A DNA stretch of 64,000 nt from Arenibacter antarcticus (GTDB lineage: Bacteria; Bacteroidota; Bacteroidia; Flavobacteriales; Flavobacteriaceae), in contig NZ_CP166679.1 in the NCBI RefSeq assembly GCF_041320605.1, positions 2,652,001 to 2,716,000 of the forward strand, in the 5' to 3' direction. Below are positions 44,073 to 53,046 of this stretch, in pieces. The notes beneath the pieces were generated by a model, which worked only from the letters and a program-made list of their open reading frames with translations, was not told where the DNA came from and searched no databases. The position numbers and the translations under genes were made by a program. Position 1 is the stretch's first letter. Each line of letters begins with the position of its first letter.

Positions 44073-44714
44073 CTATAATTGCCATGTAGCGGGGTCTAAT
44101 TTCCACTCCATTAGTGTTTTAAATTGATTTTCTTTTATGTAATTCGTTTCAGTAGCCTGTTCAATTAAGTGGTCAAAATCACTTAGAGTGTGTAATTCCA
44201 CATTATTTTTTTTAAAATTTTCAGTGGCCACTGGAAATCCATAAGTGAAAACGGCGAGCATTCCCTTAACGTTGGCTCCATTGTTTCTAAGAGCCTCTAC
44301 TGCGTTAAGACTGCTGTTTCCAGTACTAATTAAGTCTTCTATGACCACCACGTTCTGGTTGGCCTCCAAACGTCCCTCAATTTGGTTTTGTCGCCCGTGG
44401 GCCTTTGCTTCCGGCCTTACATATATGAAAGGCAGTCCCAAATATTCTGCCACTAACATCCCAATTCCTATGGCGCCTGTGGCTACACCTGCAATTACAT
44501 CGGGCTTGCCATAAATGGATTCTAATTGCTTGCCCATCTGTTCTCTCATGTAATTTCTAATGGTCGGATAGGATAAAATTATACGATTGTCACAATAAAT
44601 TGGTGACCTCCAACCTGAAGCCCATGTAAATGGATTTTCAGGTTTCAACTTAATTGCATTAATTTGTAGCAGAAGTTCGGCCGTTTTTTTCGCTGTGTCT
44701 TTGTCTAAAACCAT
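44073..44714 (-). CDS. pyrE: Orotate phosphoribosyltransferase
   Basis: A 213-residue enzyme of pyrimidine synthesis that joins orotate to PRPP. The start at 44714 (MVLDKDTAKKTAELL) gives the normal family length; the longer open frame to 44822 would overlap the divergent Nudix gene by 100 bases. The PRPP loop is NVVVIEDLISTGNSS. The sequences GWRSPIYCDNR and VAGVATGAIGIGMLVA are family-typical. A -7 box ends four bases before the ATG, so the mRNA may be leaderless. Confidence 0.95.
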   Translation of the reverse strand: MVLDKDTAKKTAELLLQINAIKLKPENPFTWASGWRSPIYCDNRIILSYPTIRNYMREQMGKQLESIYGKPDVIAGVATGAIGIGMLVAEYLGLPFIYVRPEAKAHGRQNQIEGRLEANQNVVVIEDLISTGNSSLNAVEALRNNGANVKGMLAVFTYGFPVATENFKKNNVELHTLSDFDHLIEQATETNYIKENQFKTLMEWKLDPATWQL

Positions 44715-44718
44715 AACG

Positions 44719-44726
44719 CAAATGTA
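44719..44726 (-). promoter_or_regulatory. Predicted -7 box of pyrE overlapping the Nudix start codon
   Basis: CAAATGTA on the plus strand reads TACATTTG on the minus strand (TAnnTTTG), with four bases to the pyrE ATG. The same bases include the ATG (44722-44724) of the divergent Nudix gene. Spacing is identical to that at tatA. Confidence 0.45.
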
Positions 44727-45309
44727 TAAAGTTTTTGTTAATGAGTCACCGTTGATTTTAACAAATAAATTATCGGACACCACTAATAATAAATATTTTT
44801 TATTGAATGGTTCCTCCATCAACGAGGCAATCGATTCTTTGGCTGGAAAAAAATTGAAAGAAGCCTTTATCTATCACCCCAATAAAGAGGAAATATTAAA
44901 GAAGTTCTCCAAAAAAATACCTTTGGTAGTTGCTGCTGGGGGTGTGGTCACCAACAAGGAGGGGAAAGTGCTTTTTATTTATAGGGATGGCAAGTGGGAT
45001 CTTCCAAAAGGAAAATTGGATAAGGGTGAGACCATAGAAGAGTGTGCTATAAGGGAAGTGGAGGAGGAAACAGGGGTAAAGGGCCTTAAGATTGAAAATT
45101 TCCTCAGGACTACCTATCACCTTTTTAAAAGGAATGGCGGATATAAATTAAAAGAGGTACACTGGTTCGCTATGAGGACCAATTATAAAGGCGAATTAAT
45201 TGGTGAAGCCAGTGAAGGTATAGAAAAAGTGAAATGGAAGGGGCCAAAGAAAATAAAAAAAGCCTTGGAAAATTCCTATGCCAACATTAGGATACTTTTC
45301 GAGGAATAA
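44722..45309 (+). CDS. Nudix hydrolase
   Basis: A 195-residue enzyme from the ATG at 44722 (MYKVFVNESPLILTNK). A longer start at 44695 would run into pyrE. The N-terminal 70 residues form a separate alpha/beta domain. The Nudix box is GKLDKGETIEECAIREVEEETGV (G-x5-E-x7-R-E-V-x-E-E-x-G), with the catalytic glutamates intact. The surrounding PLPKGKLDKGE is seen in diphosphoinositol/ADP-ribose type Nudix proteins, but the nucleoside diphosphate substrate is unresolved. The starts of this gene and pyrE are seven bases apart. It ends five bases from the convergent M14 peptidase. Confidence 0.88.
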   Translation: MYKVFVNESPLILTNKLSDTTNNKYFLLNGSSINEAIDSLAGKKLKEAFIYHPNKEEILKKFSKKIPLVVAAGGVVTNKEGKVLFIYRDGKWDLPKGKLDKGETIEECAIREVEEETGVKGLKIENFLRTTYHLFKRNGGYKLKEVHWFAMRTNYKGELIGEASEGIEKVKWKGPKKIKKALENSYANIRILFEE

Positions 45310-45314
45310 CCAAG

Positions 45315-47060
45315 CTAGTCCTTAAGAAGTCGGTACACAGGATATTGCATAAATTGGGGTTCGTGAGGTTTTGATCTCTGGTAGATCCAATCCAATTGTG
45401 CGTACCAGTTGCTGGCAAAAACACTGTCGGTTTCTTTTTTTAATACAAATATGGAATTCATGTTTTTGTCTTTCTTTAGGATTTCCAAAGCGATATCCTC
45501 AAAGACATAAGGAGAAAAGCCTTCCTTTCGTTGTAATATTACATCGAAAAAGTTCCAGTTAAAGAAAGAGTCTGTAGCCTCTGGCTCTAAAGTTTCTAGC
45601 AAATAGCGTAGCCCTTTTTGATTGGTAGGGACTAAAATATCACCAGGGGTGAAAACAATTTTTTCTAAGGATGACAATACCTTGGTGTTGTAATGGGGAT
45701 AATGACCTTCGTAGGAGTTTTGGAAGGTCTCAAAACTATCTATTTTATAGGATTCCACGGTATAGGAGCTGTTTTCCTTTAAAATTTCAAAACTGATTTG
45801 ATTGTCCTGGAGCAGTTCTGTGATTTTTTTCCATCCTTTTTTTATTAGGTATGCTTTCGGAATTTCCACCTCTTTGGTTGGGGCGTAATAATTCTGATAG
45901 GAAACCTCTTTAACAAAGGGTCTATTCCTGTCGTATTTTAATCTAGGAAATCCAGTTACTTCACTGATAAGGGTGTCTGCACTATACCCTTTAAATTGTA
46001 AGAGGCTTGTTTTTGTTGTATCTATTGCCCATTGTAGGGGATAGGTAGTTTTTTCCAAATACATTTCAAAGGAATGCTCTCTTAGTTCTTTTATTTTTTT
46101 GAAATCCCTTTCGGAGAGGTCCAAAAGCTTTACCAGCAGCTCATAGGTGCCTTCTACCCTTTGTTTGTAAGGTTTTAGCATATGGGTCTCCACCATAAGG
46201 CCTAAGGTGTTCCAAAGGGCGGTATATCCGGTGGAGTAGCGGGGGTAATCCATAAATTGCGAAAATCCGTTCTCAGGTACCGTGTTAAAGACGTTTACGT
46301 ATGGGGTAATATCCCAGCCATCGTTTAATAGTAATTTTTCTAAGGAAGGCATCATTTCTTGGTGTAGATACTGTCCCAATTCGCCATCCAGCTTGTTGTG
46401 TTGGGTAAATAAATGGGTGAGGGTATATTGGTAATCGGCCCCATTGCTTACGTGGTTGTCTACGAAAATATCGGGCTTTACCAAATGAAAAATTTCGGAA
46501 AAAGTGTGTGCGTTTTTGGTGTCTACTTTAATAAAATCCCTGTTAAGGTCATAGTTTTTGGCATTTCCCCTAAAACCATAAGATTTTGGTCCGTTCTGGT
46601 TTACTCTGGAGGTTGAGTTTCGGTTTAACGAGCCACCTATATTGTAGATGGGTATGGTAACTAAAACAGTATTTTTTGGAGGGTTTATATTGTTTAGGGC
46701 CAAGTCGCGGTACAACATCATGGTGGCATCAATGCCATCACTTTCCCCTGGGTGTATACCATTGTTTATAAGGATGACACTTTTGTCCTTGCCAATCTTT
46801 TGAAAATTAAATTCTGCATCGGTATTATAGGTAACAATATGAAGCGGATGACCACTATCGGTAGTGCCTATGGTCTGAATGTTTATCTCAGGGAATTCTT
46901 TGGCGAGTTGAATGTAAAAGTCAATAGCCTGTAGGTAAGTTGCTGTTTCTTTGCCATTGCTCTTTTCAAAAACGGTGATTATTTCCCTCGTCTTACTTTC
47001 CTTTTGGGTTTCGCAAGAAAAAAGGCATAGCATCAATCCAAGAGTTAATAAGAATCTCAT
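45315..47060 (-). CDS. M14 family zinc carboxypeptidase lipoprotein
   Basis: A 581-residue protein with a lipoprotein signal (LTLGLMLCLFSCETQ; cysteine at about 16). The M14 zinc motif H-P-G-E is in NNGIHPGESDGIDA. The third zinc histidine is likely in FVDNHVSNGAD and the general-base glutamate in MVETHMLKP. The C-terminal 250 residues form additional beta-rich domains (KKGWKKITELLQDNQISFEI and others). It would act outside the cytoplasm on peptides, possibly trimming C-terminal residues. It is convergent with the Nudix gene and upstream of, but not clearly in an operon with, the response-regulator gene (29-base gap). Confidence 0.87.
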   Translation of the reverse strand: MRFLLTLGLMLCLFSCETQKESKTREIITVFEKSNGKETATYLQAIDFYIQLAKEFPEINIQTIGTTDSGHPLHIVTYNTDAEFNFQKIGKDKSVILINNGIHPGESDGIDATMMLYRDLALNNINPPKNTVLVTIPIYNIGGSLNRNSTSRVNQNGPKSYGFRGNAKNYDLNRDFIKVDTKNAHTFSEIFHLVKPDIFVDNHVSNGADYQYTLTHLFTQHNKLDGELGQYLHQEMMPSLEKLLLNDGWDITPYVNVFNTVPENGFSQFMDYPRYSTGYTALWNTLGLMVETHMLKPYKQRVEGTYELLVKLLDLSERDFKKIKELREHSFEMYLEKTTYPLQWAIDTTKTSLLQFKGYSADTLISEVTGFPRLKYDRNRPFVKEVSYQNYYAPTKEVEIPKAYLIKKGWKKITELLQDNQISFEILKENSSYTVESYKIDSFETFQNSYEGHYPHYNTKVLSSLEKIVFTPGDILVPTNQKGLRYLLETLEPEATDSFFNWNFFDVILQRKEGFSPYVFEDIALEILKKDKNMNSIFVLKKETDSVFASNWYAQLDWIYQRSKPHEPQFMQYPVYRLLKD

Positions 47061-47089
47061 TTTTTATACTTTGATATAGTGTTGATACT

Positions 47090-47605
47090 CTAATAGGGTA
47101 GGCCTAAAAATTTCGAATTACCCTTGTAACTAATTTCGTCACTAGGGTAATTCCTTAATTTCCAATAGATCAAAGTTAAATAAAAAGCAATGGACTGGGT
47201 AGAAAGCACTCTAGTAATTTCTTCAATTTCCTCCCGGCGTATCGGTTTGCTGTTGAAAACAATCGGGTGATGGGTCATGGACTTGAAATTATCGGACTTG
47301 TCCTTGTCGTTTTGGTCGATGGAGGAGGTAACGATATTGATGTTGACGGCTTTAGGTATTGGGAGTTTGATGAATTCTTCCAAAAACTCCCATCCATCCA
47401 TAATAGGCATATTTATATCCAAAAAAATTATATCAGGAAGTTCTTGGTTTTCCAAGATCATTTTCCGCACATGGTCAATAGCCCTTTCACCATTTTGGAA
47501 TTCAGCAATTTTATTGTTATCGCAAACCGATTTCAATATTTTTTTGATTCCGTAAACTGTAATGGGATCATCATCTACGATAAAAATCGAATTAATTTTC
47601 GTCAT
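47090..47605 (-). CDS. Single-domain response regulator with C-terminal extension
   Basis: A 171-residue receiver protein: IFIVDDDPITVYGIKKIL, phospho-accepting aspartate in DIIFLDINMPIMDGWEF, switch residue region IVTSSIDQNDKDKS and conserved lysine in VFNSKPIRREE. About 30 C-terminal residues (YLTLIYWKLRNYPSD...) are not part of a known output domain. It overlaps the upstream PAS kinase gene by 14 bases, so the two form a translationally coupled two-component pair. Lack of a DNA-binding output suggests phosphorelay or protein-protein signalling. Confidence 0.9.
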   Translation of the reverse strand: MTKINSIFIVDDDPITVYGIKKILKSVCDNNKIAEFQNGERAIDHVRKMILENQELPDIIFLDINMPIMDGWEFLEEFIKLPIPKAVNINIVTSSIDQNDKDKSDNFKSMTHHPIVFNSKPIRREEIEEITRVLSTQSIAFYLTLIYWKLRNYPSDEISYKGNSKFLGLPY

Positions 47606-49475
47606 TAAAATATAAATTAAATGTGGTTCCTACTCCTACTTGACTGTTAGCATTTATTTTTCCGTTCATAGCTTCTATCTGATTTTTCGCAATATACAAT
47701 CCCAGTCCTTTAGCATCGCGGTTGCCGTGAAAGGTTTTGTACATGTCGAATAACTTTTTCCCGAATTTCTTCATATCTAGGCCTAAACCATTGTCCTCTA
47801 TGCTCAATACCGTATAGTTTTGAACATGACTTAAGTTGAATTTGATTACGAGAGGGGTGTCAGGTTTTTTGTATTTAATGGCATTAGTGATAATATGGTT
47901 CATGATACTTTCTAGATATGCTGGGACTACATTGATGTAAGTATCTTTTGGTATTGAGGTAATAACTGTGCCCTGGTTCTGATCTAAATAAAAGCTTAGG
48001 TTATTTACTGCGTTATTGACATGATCGTTAAGATTAACTATTTTCTTATTAGTGGTAGCTTCCGTATTTATTGAAACTATGTCATTTAAATTGTGAAGGG
48101 TCTCCATTAGGCTGTTGGAGGAATCCGTCAACATATTGAAAATTTTTATCCGTTCCTCCTCATCTTTTTCCTCCTTTAAAAAGTCCAATAACATGGAGAA
48201 ATTGGCCGAATGCGACCGTAAGTTATGGGAAATGATATGTGCGAAATTAAGTAGTTTTTTGTTTTGTTGTGACGAAACGTGGATGAGGCTTTTTAGTTCC
48301 TTTTCCTTTTCCTTTATTTCTGAAATATCCATGGTAATGCCAACCAATCCTGTGGTTTCCCCATTTATACCTTTTAAGGCAATTTTTGAACTTAAGTAAT
48401 AATTGGTAGTGCCGTCCGGATTTTCCTCCTTCAATTCCTTGTTCAACATTGGGGTTTGTGAGATCATGACCTCTAAGTCCTCTTCCCTATATTTTTGTGC
48501 GGTAGTCCTATCGTAAATATCGAAATCGTCTTTCCCTATAATATCGCTTTCCTCAGTTATTCCACAGCGGTCCAACTCGGATCTGTTGGCCAATAGTTTT
48601 CTAGACATGGTATCCTTTGCATAGATTTGGAGTGGTAGATTATTGATCAGCGTTTTTAAAAGATTTTCGCTGCTTTTTGTTTCATGTTCTTTTAAGACAT
48701 AATCGGTAATGTCCTGAACTATACCGATTAAACCTATGTAAATGCCATTGTTGTATAGTGGTTTACTGGAAACTTTTACCCATCGATAGTTCCCTTTTGC
48801 GGTAATGATCTGTAGCTTTTCGCTCCAGGAACGCCTGTTTTTCATAGCGGAATAAATGGCCATGGAAATGGTATTTCTGTTGTACCCAATTTTGTGAAAG
48901 TTGATGTAATTATCTAGGGTATATTGAAACCCTTCTTCAACTTCCAAGATGGTGCTGATCATGGAGCAGCAGTTCATAATATCTAATGACTGATTGTATT
49001 TCCAATTCCCAATTTTCCCTATATTAACAGTTTCTTTTAGGACAAATTCGAGCTGTTCAATTTTTTGTTCTTGGTTTACACTTTGGCTAACATCGTCAAA
49101 TTGAACTACGGCCCCTATAATCTTTTTATTCTCTGAATACCATGGACTTAGTGTCCATTGGAGCCATTTTAATTTATGGTTGTGACCAGCATAGCTTTCC
49201 CGAAAGCTTTCCGATATTTCCCCTTTAAAACACCGCAAAATACAATTGTTCCATTGCTCGCTAATAGGCCCTATAAGATCGTGGATGTTTTTATCCACAA
49301 TATCCTGAGACTCAAAATGAAACTCATCTGCCCATTTATCGGACGCAAATACTACTTTAAAATCCAGGTCGATAAACCCAGTGGCATTAGGTAGTTGTTT
49401 GATCAGAAGTTGATTGAACAGAAGTTGATTGCCAATAGCCGGAGTGTCCCTAATCATTATTGTAATTTGATGCAA
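47592..49475 (-). CDS. PAS-domain sensor histidine kinase
   Basis: A 627-residue soluble kinase without clear transmembrane helices. Three PAS/PAC domains follow one another: about 28-140 (NATGFIDLDFKVVFASDKWADEF), 150-265 (RWVKVSSKPLYNNGIYIGLIGIVQDITDY) and 275-395 (LQIYAKDTMSRKLLANRSELD, then LVGITMDISEI). The dimerisation H box reads FAHIISHNLRSHSANF. The ATPase shows ITNAIKYKKPDTP, EDNGLGLDM and KGLGLYIAKNQ. A start six codons later (49457) is equally possible. PAS domains suggest sensing of redox, light or small ligands inside the cell. It is coupled to the receiver protein downstream. Confidence 0.9.
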   Translation of the reverse strand: MHQITIMIRDTPAIGNQLLFNQLLIKQLPNATGFIDLDFKVVFASDKWADEFHFESQDIVDKNIHDLIGPISEQWNNCILRCFKGEISESFRESYAGHNHKLKWLQWTLSPWYSENKKIIGAVVQFDDVSQSVNQEQKIEQLEFVLKETVNIGKIGNWKYNQSLDIMNCCSMISTILEVEEGFQYTLDNYINFHKIGYNRNTISMAIYSAMKNRRSWSEKLQIITAKGNYRWVKVSSKPLYNNGIYIGLIGIVQDITDYVLKEHETKSSENLLKTLINNLPLQIYAKDTMSRKLLANRSELDRCGITEESDIIGKDDFDIYDRTTAQKYREEDLEVMISQTPMLNKELKEENPDGTTNYYLSSKIALKGINGETTGLVGITMDISEIKEKEKELKSLIHVSSQQNKKLLNFAHIISHNLRSHSANFSMLLDFLKEEKDEEERIKIFNMLTDSSNSLMETLHNLNDIVSINTEATTNKKIVNLNDHVNNAVNNLSFYLDQNQGTVITSIPKDTYINVVPAYLESIMNHIITNAIKYKKPDTPLVIKFNLSHVQNYTVLSIEDNGLGLDMKKFGKKLFDMYKTFHGNRDAKGLGLYIAKNQIEAMNGKINANSQVGVGTTFNLYFNDEN

Positions 49476-49612
49476 TGTTATTTCGTTTCTTCAAATTATG
49501 AAACAATTTGTTGTTAATGGCTCTTATTTAGTGGTGTAGCGCTTAAGTTGGCAGTAATACCAAGTTATATGTGGTAGGGCTTTTTTATATTTTTATAGGA
49601 ATAAGATCTACC

Positions 49613-50077
49613 TTATTTTAATTTTACACGAACAGAATTTGGCACTAATCCAGTATAATCTCCCTTATTTTTGATGACGTCTCTTACAATAGAGGAACTA
49701 ATATAAGATTTTCCTGATGAAGTAAGTAGGAAAACCGTGTCAATCTCCGAAAGTTTACGGTTGGTATGGGCTATGGCTTTTTCAAATTCAAAATCTCCAG
49801 GATTTCTAAGTCCCCTTAAAATAAATCCCGCATTCATTTTTTTGCAGAAATCTACCGTTAACCCTTCATAGGTAAGTACTTTTATTTTGGGCTCGTCCTT
49901 AAAAGCTTCAGTGATAAAATGCTTACGCTCCTCTAGGGAAAACATATAGCTCTTATCCGTGTTTACACCAATAGCAATGATGATTTCGTCAAAAAGAGTA
50001 ATACCTCTTTGTATTATATCATAATGTCCTAATGTTAGCGGGTCAAATGACCCAGGAAAAATAGCACGTCTTTTCAT
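49613..50077 (-). CDS. coaD: Phosphopantetheine adenylyltransferase
   Basis: A 154-residue enzyme of coenzyme A synthesis. The nucleotidyltransferase motif is PGSFDPLTLGHYDII (T-x-G-H). The second motif SSSIVRDV corresponds to I-S-S-T-x-x-R. GLTVDFCKK and the substrate-side residues RGLRNPGDFEFE are family-typical. Length is normal. It follows ddl on the same strand after 97 bases. Confidence 0.95.
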   Translation of the reverse strand: MKRRAIFPGSFDPLTLGHYDIIQRGITLFDEIIIAIGVNTDKSYMFSLEERKHFITEAFKDEPKIKVLTYEGLTVDFCKKMNAGFILRGLRNPGDFEFEKAIAHTNRKLSEIDTVFLLTSSGKSYISSSIVRDVIKNKGDYTGLVPNSVRVKLK

Positions 50078-50174
50078 TGGCGGAGTTTAAAAATATTAAG
50101 CAGTATTAATATGGAAATACTATACTGTAGGCATGAAAGTAGATGTCTTATTTTCTTATGAATCGGTAAAGGTA

Positions 50175-51155
50175 CTAATTTTCATTTAATGCCTCCCAAA
50201 TGGTACTTTCAAAGAGCTCAGATAGAGAAATCCCTGCTGCCGCTGCTTGTTGTGGTAAAATACTTTCGGCGGTTAAACCTGGGGTGGTATTCATTTCCAG
50301 CATATAGGGTTCATCCCCTACAAAAATAAACTCACTCCTAGAAAAACCTTTCATTTTAAGGGTGTCATAGGCCAACTTGGCGACTTGGACTACTCTTTCT
50401 TCCTGTTTTTTGGTGATTCTGGCCGGAGTGATTTCCTGCGATTTCCCTTCATATTTCGCTGAATAATCAAAAAAATCGTTTTCTGATATAATTTCGGTGA
50501 TGGGAAGGACCTTCGTTTTTCCTTGATAATGAATAACTCCAACTGAAACTTCAGTTCCATCTAAAAATGATTCGATAAGTATTTCATCGTCCTCCAAGAA
50601 AGCATTTACAATGGCATTGGGAAGTTCTGCTTTGTGATAAACCTTGGTGATGCCAAAGCTAGAACCTGCCTTGTTGGCTTTAACAAAACAAGGTAATCCC
50701 ACTTTATTTATAATCTCATCAGCTAGTACGATATCTCCTTTGTTAAGGTAAAAGGAGGTTGCCGATTTTATGCCATAAGGTTTTAATACGCTTAACAGGT
50801 CTCGTTTGTTAAAAGTAAGGGAAGCTTGGTAATAATCACAGGAAGTCTGTGGAATGTCCAAAAGTTGAAAATAAGCCTGCATCAAGCCATCCTCGCCCGG
50901 AGTGCCATGTATAGCATTAAATACACAATCAAATTTAAGGATCTGGTTGTTTAGGGATACGGTAAAATCATGTTTGTTCACCAAATATTCTTCCTGGTGC
51001 TCATCTACCAAGACCCATTTCTCCTTAAGAATATGAATTCTATAAAGGTTAAATTTATCTTTGTCCAAAGAGTTGAACACTACATTTCCGCTTAACAGGG
51101 AAATTTTGAACTCGCTAGAGTGGCCGCCCATAATGATGGCAATATTTTTTTTCAT
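50175..51155 (-). CDS. ddl: D-alanine--D-alanine ligase
   Basis: A 326-residue ATP-grasp ligase that makes the D-Ala-D-Ala dipeptide of peptidoglycan. The N-terminal motif MGGHSSEFKISLLSG and FNAIHGTPGEDGLMQ are typical. The ATP-grasp loop contains PCFVKANKAGSSFGI. The C-terminal metal site is EFIFVGDEPYMLEMNTTPGLTAESILPQQ. All elements are intact. It is divergent from the PASTA protein gene. Confidence 0.95.
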   Translation of the reverse strand: MKKNIAIIMGGHSSEFKISLLSGNVVFNSLDKDKFNLYRIHILKEKWVLVDEHQEEYLVNKHDFTVSLNNQILKFDCVFNAIHGTPGEDGLMQAYFQLLDIPQTSCDYYQASLTFNKRDLLSVLKPYGIKSATSFYLNKGDIVLADEIINKVGLPCFVKANKAGSSFGITKVYHKAELPNAIVNAFLEDDEILIESFLDGTEVSVGVIHYQGKTKVLPITEIISENDFFDYSAKYEGKSQEITPARITKKQEERVVQVAKLAYDTLKMKGFSRSEFIFVGDEPYMLEMNTTPGLTAESILPQQAAAAGISLSELFESTIWEALNEN

Positions 51156-51312
51156 CCGTTATAATTAATCGTTCCTGATCGGTATGATATAAGATGCCCA
51201 ATTTCTTGTTGGCGTTATCATCTAAAATGGCTTATTTTCTAAGTTTATTGTTTAGAGAAACCAGGAAACAAATATCATTCATTCAAATTAAAGAAAAAAG
51301 CATTCGGTTTTC

Positions 51313-51320
51313 TATCTTTG
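51313..51320 (+). promoter_or_regulatory. Predicted -7 box of the PASTA-rluD operon
   Basis: TATCTTTG matches TAnnTTTG and lies 19 bases before the ATG at 51340. No TTG is visible at the usual -33 spacing. Confidence 0.45.
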
Positions 51321-51339
51321 TCGTTTAAGAAAATATATT

Positions 51340-51927
51340 ATGCGGAATTTTTTTAGGTTTTTAATAAGCAGGACATTCCTAATACAGTTGGGGTTAGCCT
51401 TAGTGGTTTCGGTATTGGTGATCTTTGCTGCTTTGCAGTGGTTAAAAGAAACTACCAATCATGGCGAATTTATTGAGGTACCTGATTTGGCCGGACTTTC
51501 GGTTATGGAGACTAGGACTTTAATAGAGAAGTCTAAATTGCGGTATTCTGTTTTGGATTCTGCGAATTACAATCCTTCTTATCCTCGGTTTTCAATAATA
51601 GATCAAAACCCTCCAGCTGGCAGTCAGGTGAAGGAGGATAGAAAAATTTATATTACCGTTAATCCATCGGGATATAAAAAAGTTACCATCCCCAATATTA
51701 TCCAAGTAACTCAAAGGAACGCAAGTTCTATGCTTAAGGCCGTAGGGTTGGAAGTTGAACGGGTGACCTATGTGGATGAGCTGGGAAAGGATATGGTATA
51801 TCATATAAAACATAAAGGAAAATATATTACCCCTGGGGATAAGTTACCAAAAACATCCAAGATAGAATTGGTTTGTGGTAATGGTGATATTTCTCCAAGA
51901 GCCCAGGTTAAGGCAGATTCAGAATAA
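51340..51927 (+). CDS. PASTA-domain membrane protein
   Basis: A 195-residue protein with one N-terminal transmembrane helix (residues about 11-30, FLIQLGLALVVSVLVIFAALQWL). Two PASTA-like repeats follow (about 43-110 and 113-180), each with the V/I-P-D/N-L/I start and the turn NPPAGSQVKEDRKI or GDKLPKTSKIEL. PASTA domains bind peptidoglycan fragments or beta-lactams when attached to Ser/Thr kinases or penicillin-binding proteins. Here there is no kinase domain, so it may be a wall-binding adaptor. It lies two bases before an rluD-type gene, a conserved flavobacterial pair beside ddl. Confidence 0.87.
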   Translation: MRNFFRFLISRTFLIQLGLALVVSVLVIFAALQWLKETTNHGEFIEVPDLAGLSVMETRTLIEKSKLRYSVLDSANYNPSYPRFSIIDQNPPAGSQVKEDRKIYITVNPSGYKKVTIPNIIQVTQRNASSMLKAVGLEVERVTYVDELGKDMVYHIKHKGKYITPGDKLPKTSKIELVCGNGDISPRAQVKADSE

Positions 51928-51929
51928 TT

Positions 51930-52961
51930 ATGGAAGAAAAAGAGGATTATGAATTAAATGAGGAGGAACTTTTTGAGCATCATAGTTTTACCGCATCAAA
52001 AGGACAGGACCCCTTAAGGGTAGATAAGTATTTAATGAATTTCATTGAAAACGCTACTAGGAATAAAATACAACAGGCGGCAAAGGATGGGAATATATGG
52101 GTGAACGGGACCATTGTAAAACAAAATTATAAGGTTAAGGCCGGCGATCATATACGTGTATTATTCGCGCACCCTCCGCACGAACTCTTGTTGATCCCAG
52201 AAAACATACCTTTAGATATTGTCTATGAGGACGATGTTCTATTGGTGGTAAACAAGCCTGCAGGAATGGTGGTTCATCCTGGTCACGGGAACTATTCGGG
52301 AACCTTGATCAATGCCCTTTTATACCATCAGGAGAATTTACCAAAAAACAGTGATGACCGTCCCGGGTTGGTCCATAGGATAGATAAAGATACCTCTGGG
52401 CTTTTGGTTGTGGCAAAGACGGAAGCGGCCATGACCCATCTAGCAAAACAGTTTTTTGAAAAATCTAGCGAGCGCGAATATGTTGCGTTGGTATGGGGGA
52501 ATATGGACGAAGACGATGGAACCATAGAAGGTCATGTTGGACGAAATCCAAAAAATAGGCTTCAAATGATGGTGTTTCCCGAAGGGGAGCAAGGTAAGGA
52601 GGCGGTGACCCATTTTAAAGTGTTGGAAAGGTTTGGATATGTAACCATGATTTCCTGTAACTTAGAAACGGGAAGAACACATCAAATTAGGGTTCATTTA
52701 AAGTACATTGGCCATACTCTGTTCAATGATGAGCGCTACGGGGGAGAGAGAATCCTGAAAGGAACCACCTTTACCAAATACAAGCAATTTGTGGATAATG
52801 CCTTTAAAATTTTGCCAAGGCAGGCACTACATGCCAAAACATTGGGATTTGTACATCCCGTTTCTGGGGAGTATATGAAGTTCAATTCGGAGATCCCTGA
52901 AGATATGGCGAATTGCATTGAAAAATGGAGGCAGTACGCCAAACACAGTCAGGGAGAATAA
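51930..52961 (+). CDS. RluA-family 23S rRNA pseudouridine synthase
   Basis: A 343-residue enzyme that converts uridine to pseudouridine in large-subunit rRNA, of the RluD-like group. An S4 RNA-binding domain occupies about 29-90 (RVDKYLMNFIENATRNKIQQAAKDGNIWVNG). The catalytic aspartate is in the motif HRIDKDTSGLLVVAK. LETGRTHQIRVHLKYIGHTLFNDERYGG is family-typical. The N-terminus is acidic (MEEKEDYELNEEELFEHH). It is the second gene of the PASTA operon. Confidence 0.92.
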   Translation: MEEKEDYELNEEELFEHHSFTASKGQDPLRVDKYLMNFIENATRNKIQQAAKDGNIWVNGTIVKQNYKVKAGDHIRVLFAHPPHELLLIPENIPLDIVYEDDVLLVVNKPAGMVVHPGHGNYSGTLINALLYHQENLPKNSDDRPGLVHRIDKDTSGLLVVAKTEAAMTHLAKQFFEKSSEREYVALVWGNMDEDDGTIEGHVGRNPKNRLQMMVFPEGEQGKEAVTHFKVLERFGYVTMISCNLETGRTHQIRVHLKYIGHTLFNDERYGGERILKGTTFTKYKQFVDNAFKILPRQALHAKTLGFVHPVSGEYMKFNSEIPEDMANCIEKWRQYAKHSQGE

Positions 52962-53046
52962 CTTTTCCCATCCCAATATCCCGTAAAGGACGTATTGGAT
53001 TAGGTAATGATTTAAGTTTAACTTAACGCTAGAATAATTTTTAGGA

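Noticed and set aside
44715-44822. Longer pyrE reading frame
   Set aside because: It would overlap the Nudix gene by 100 bases and exceed the family length; the start at 44714 has a -7 box just upstream.
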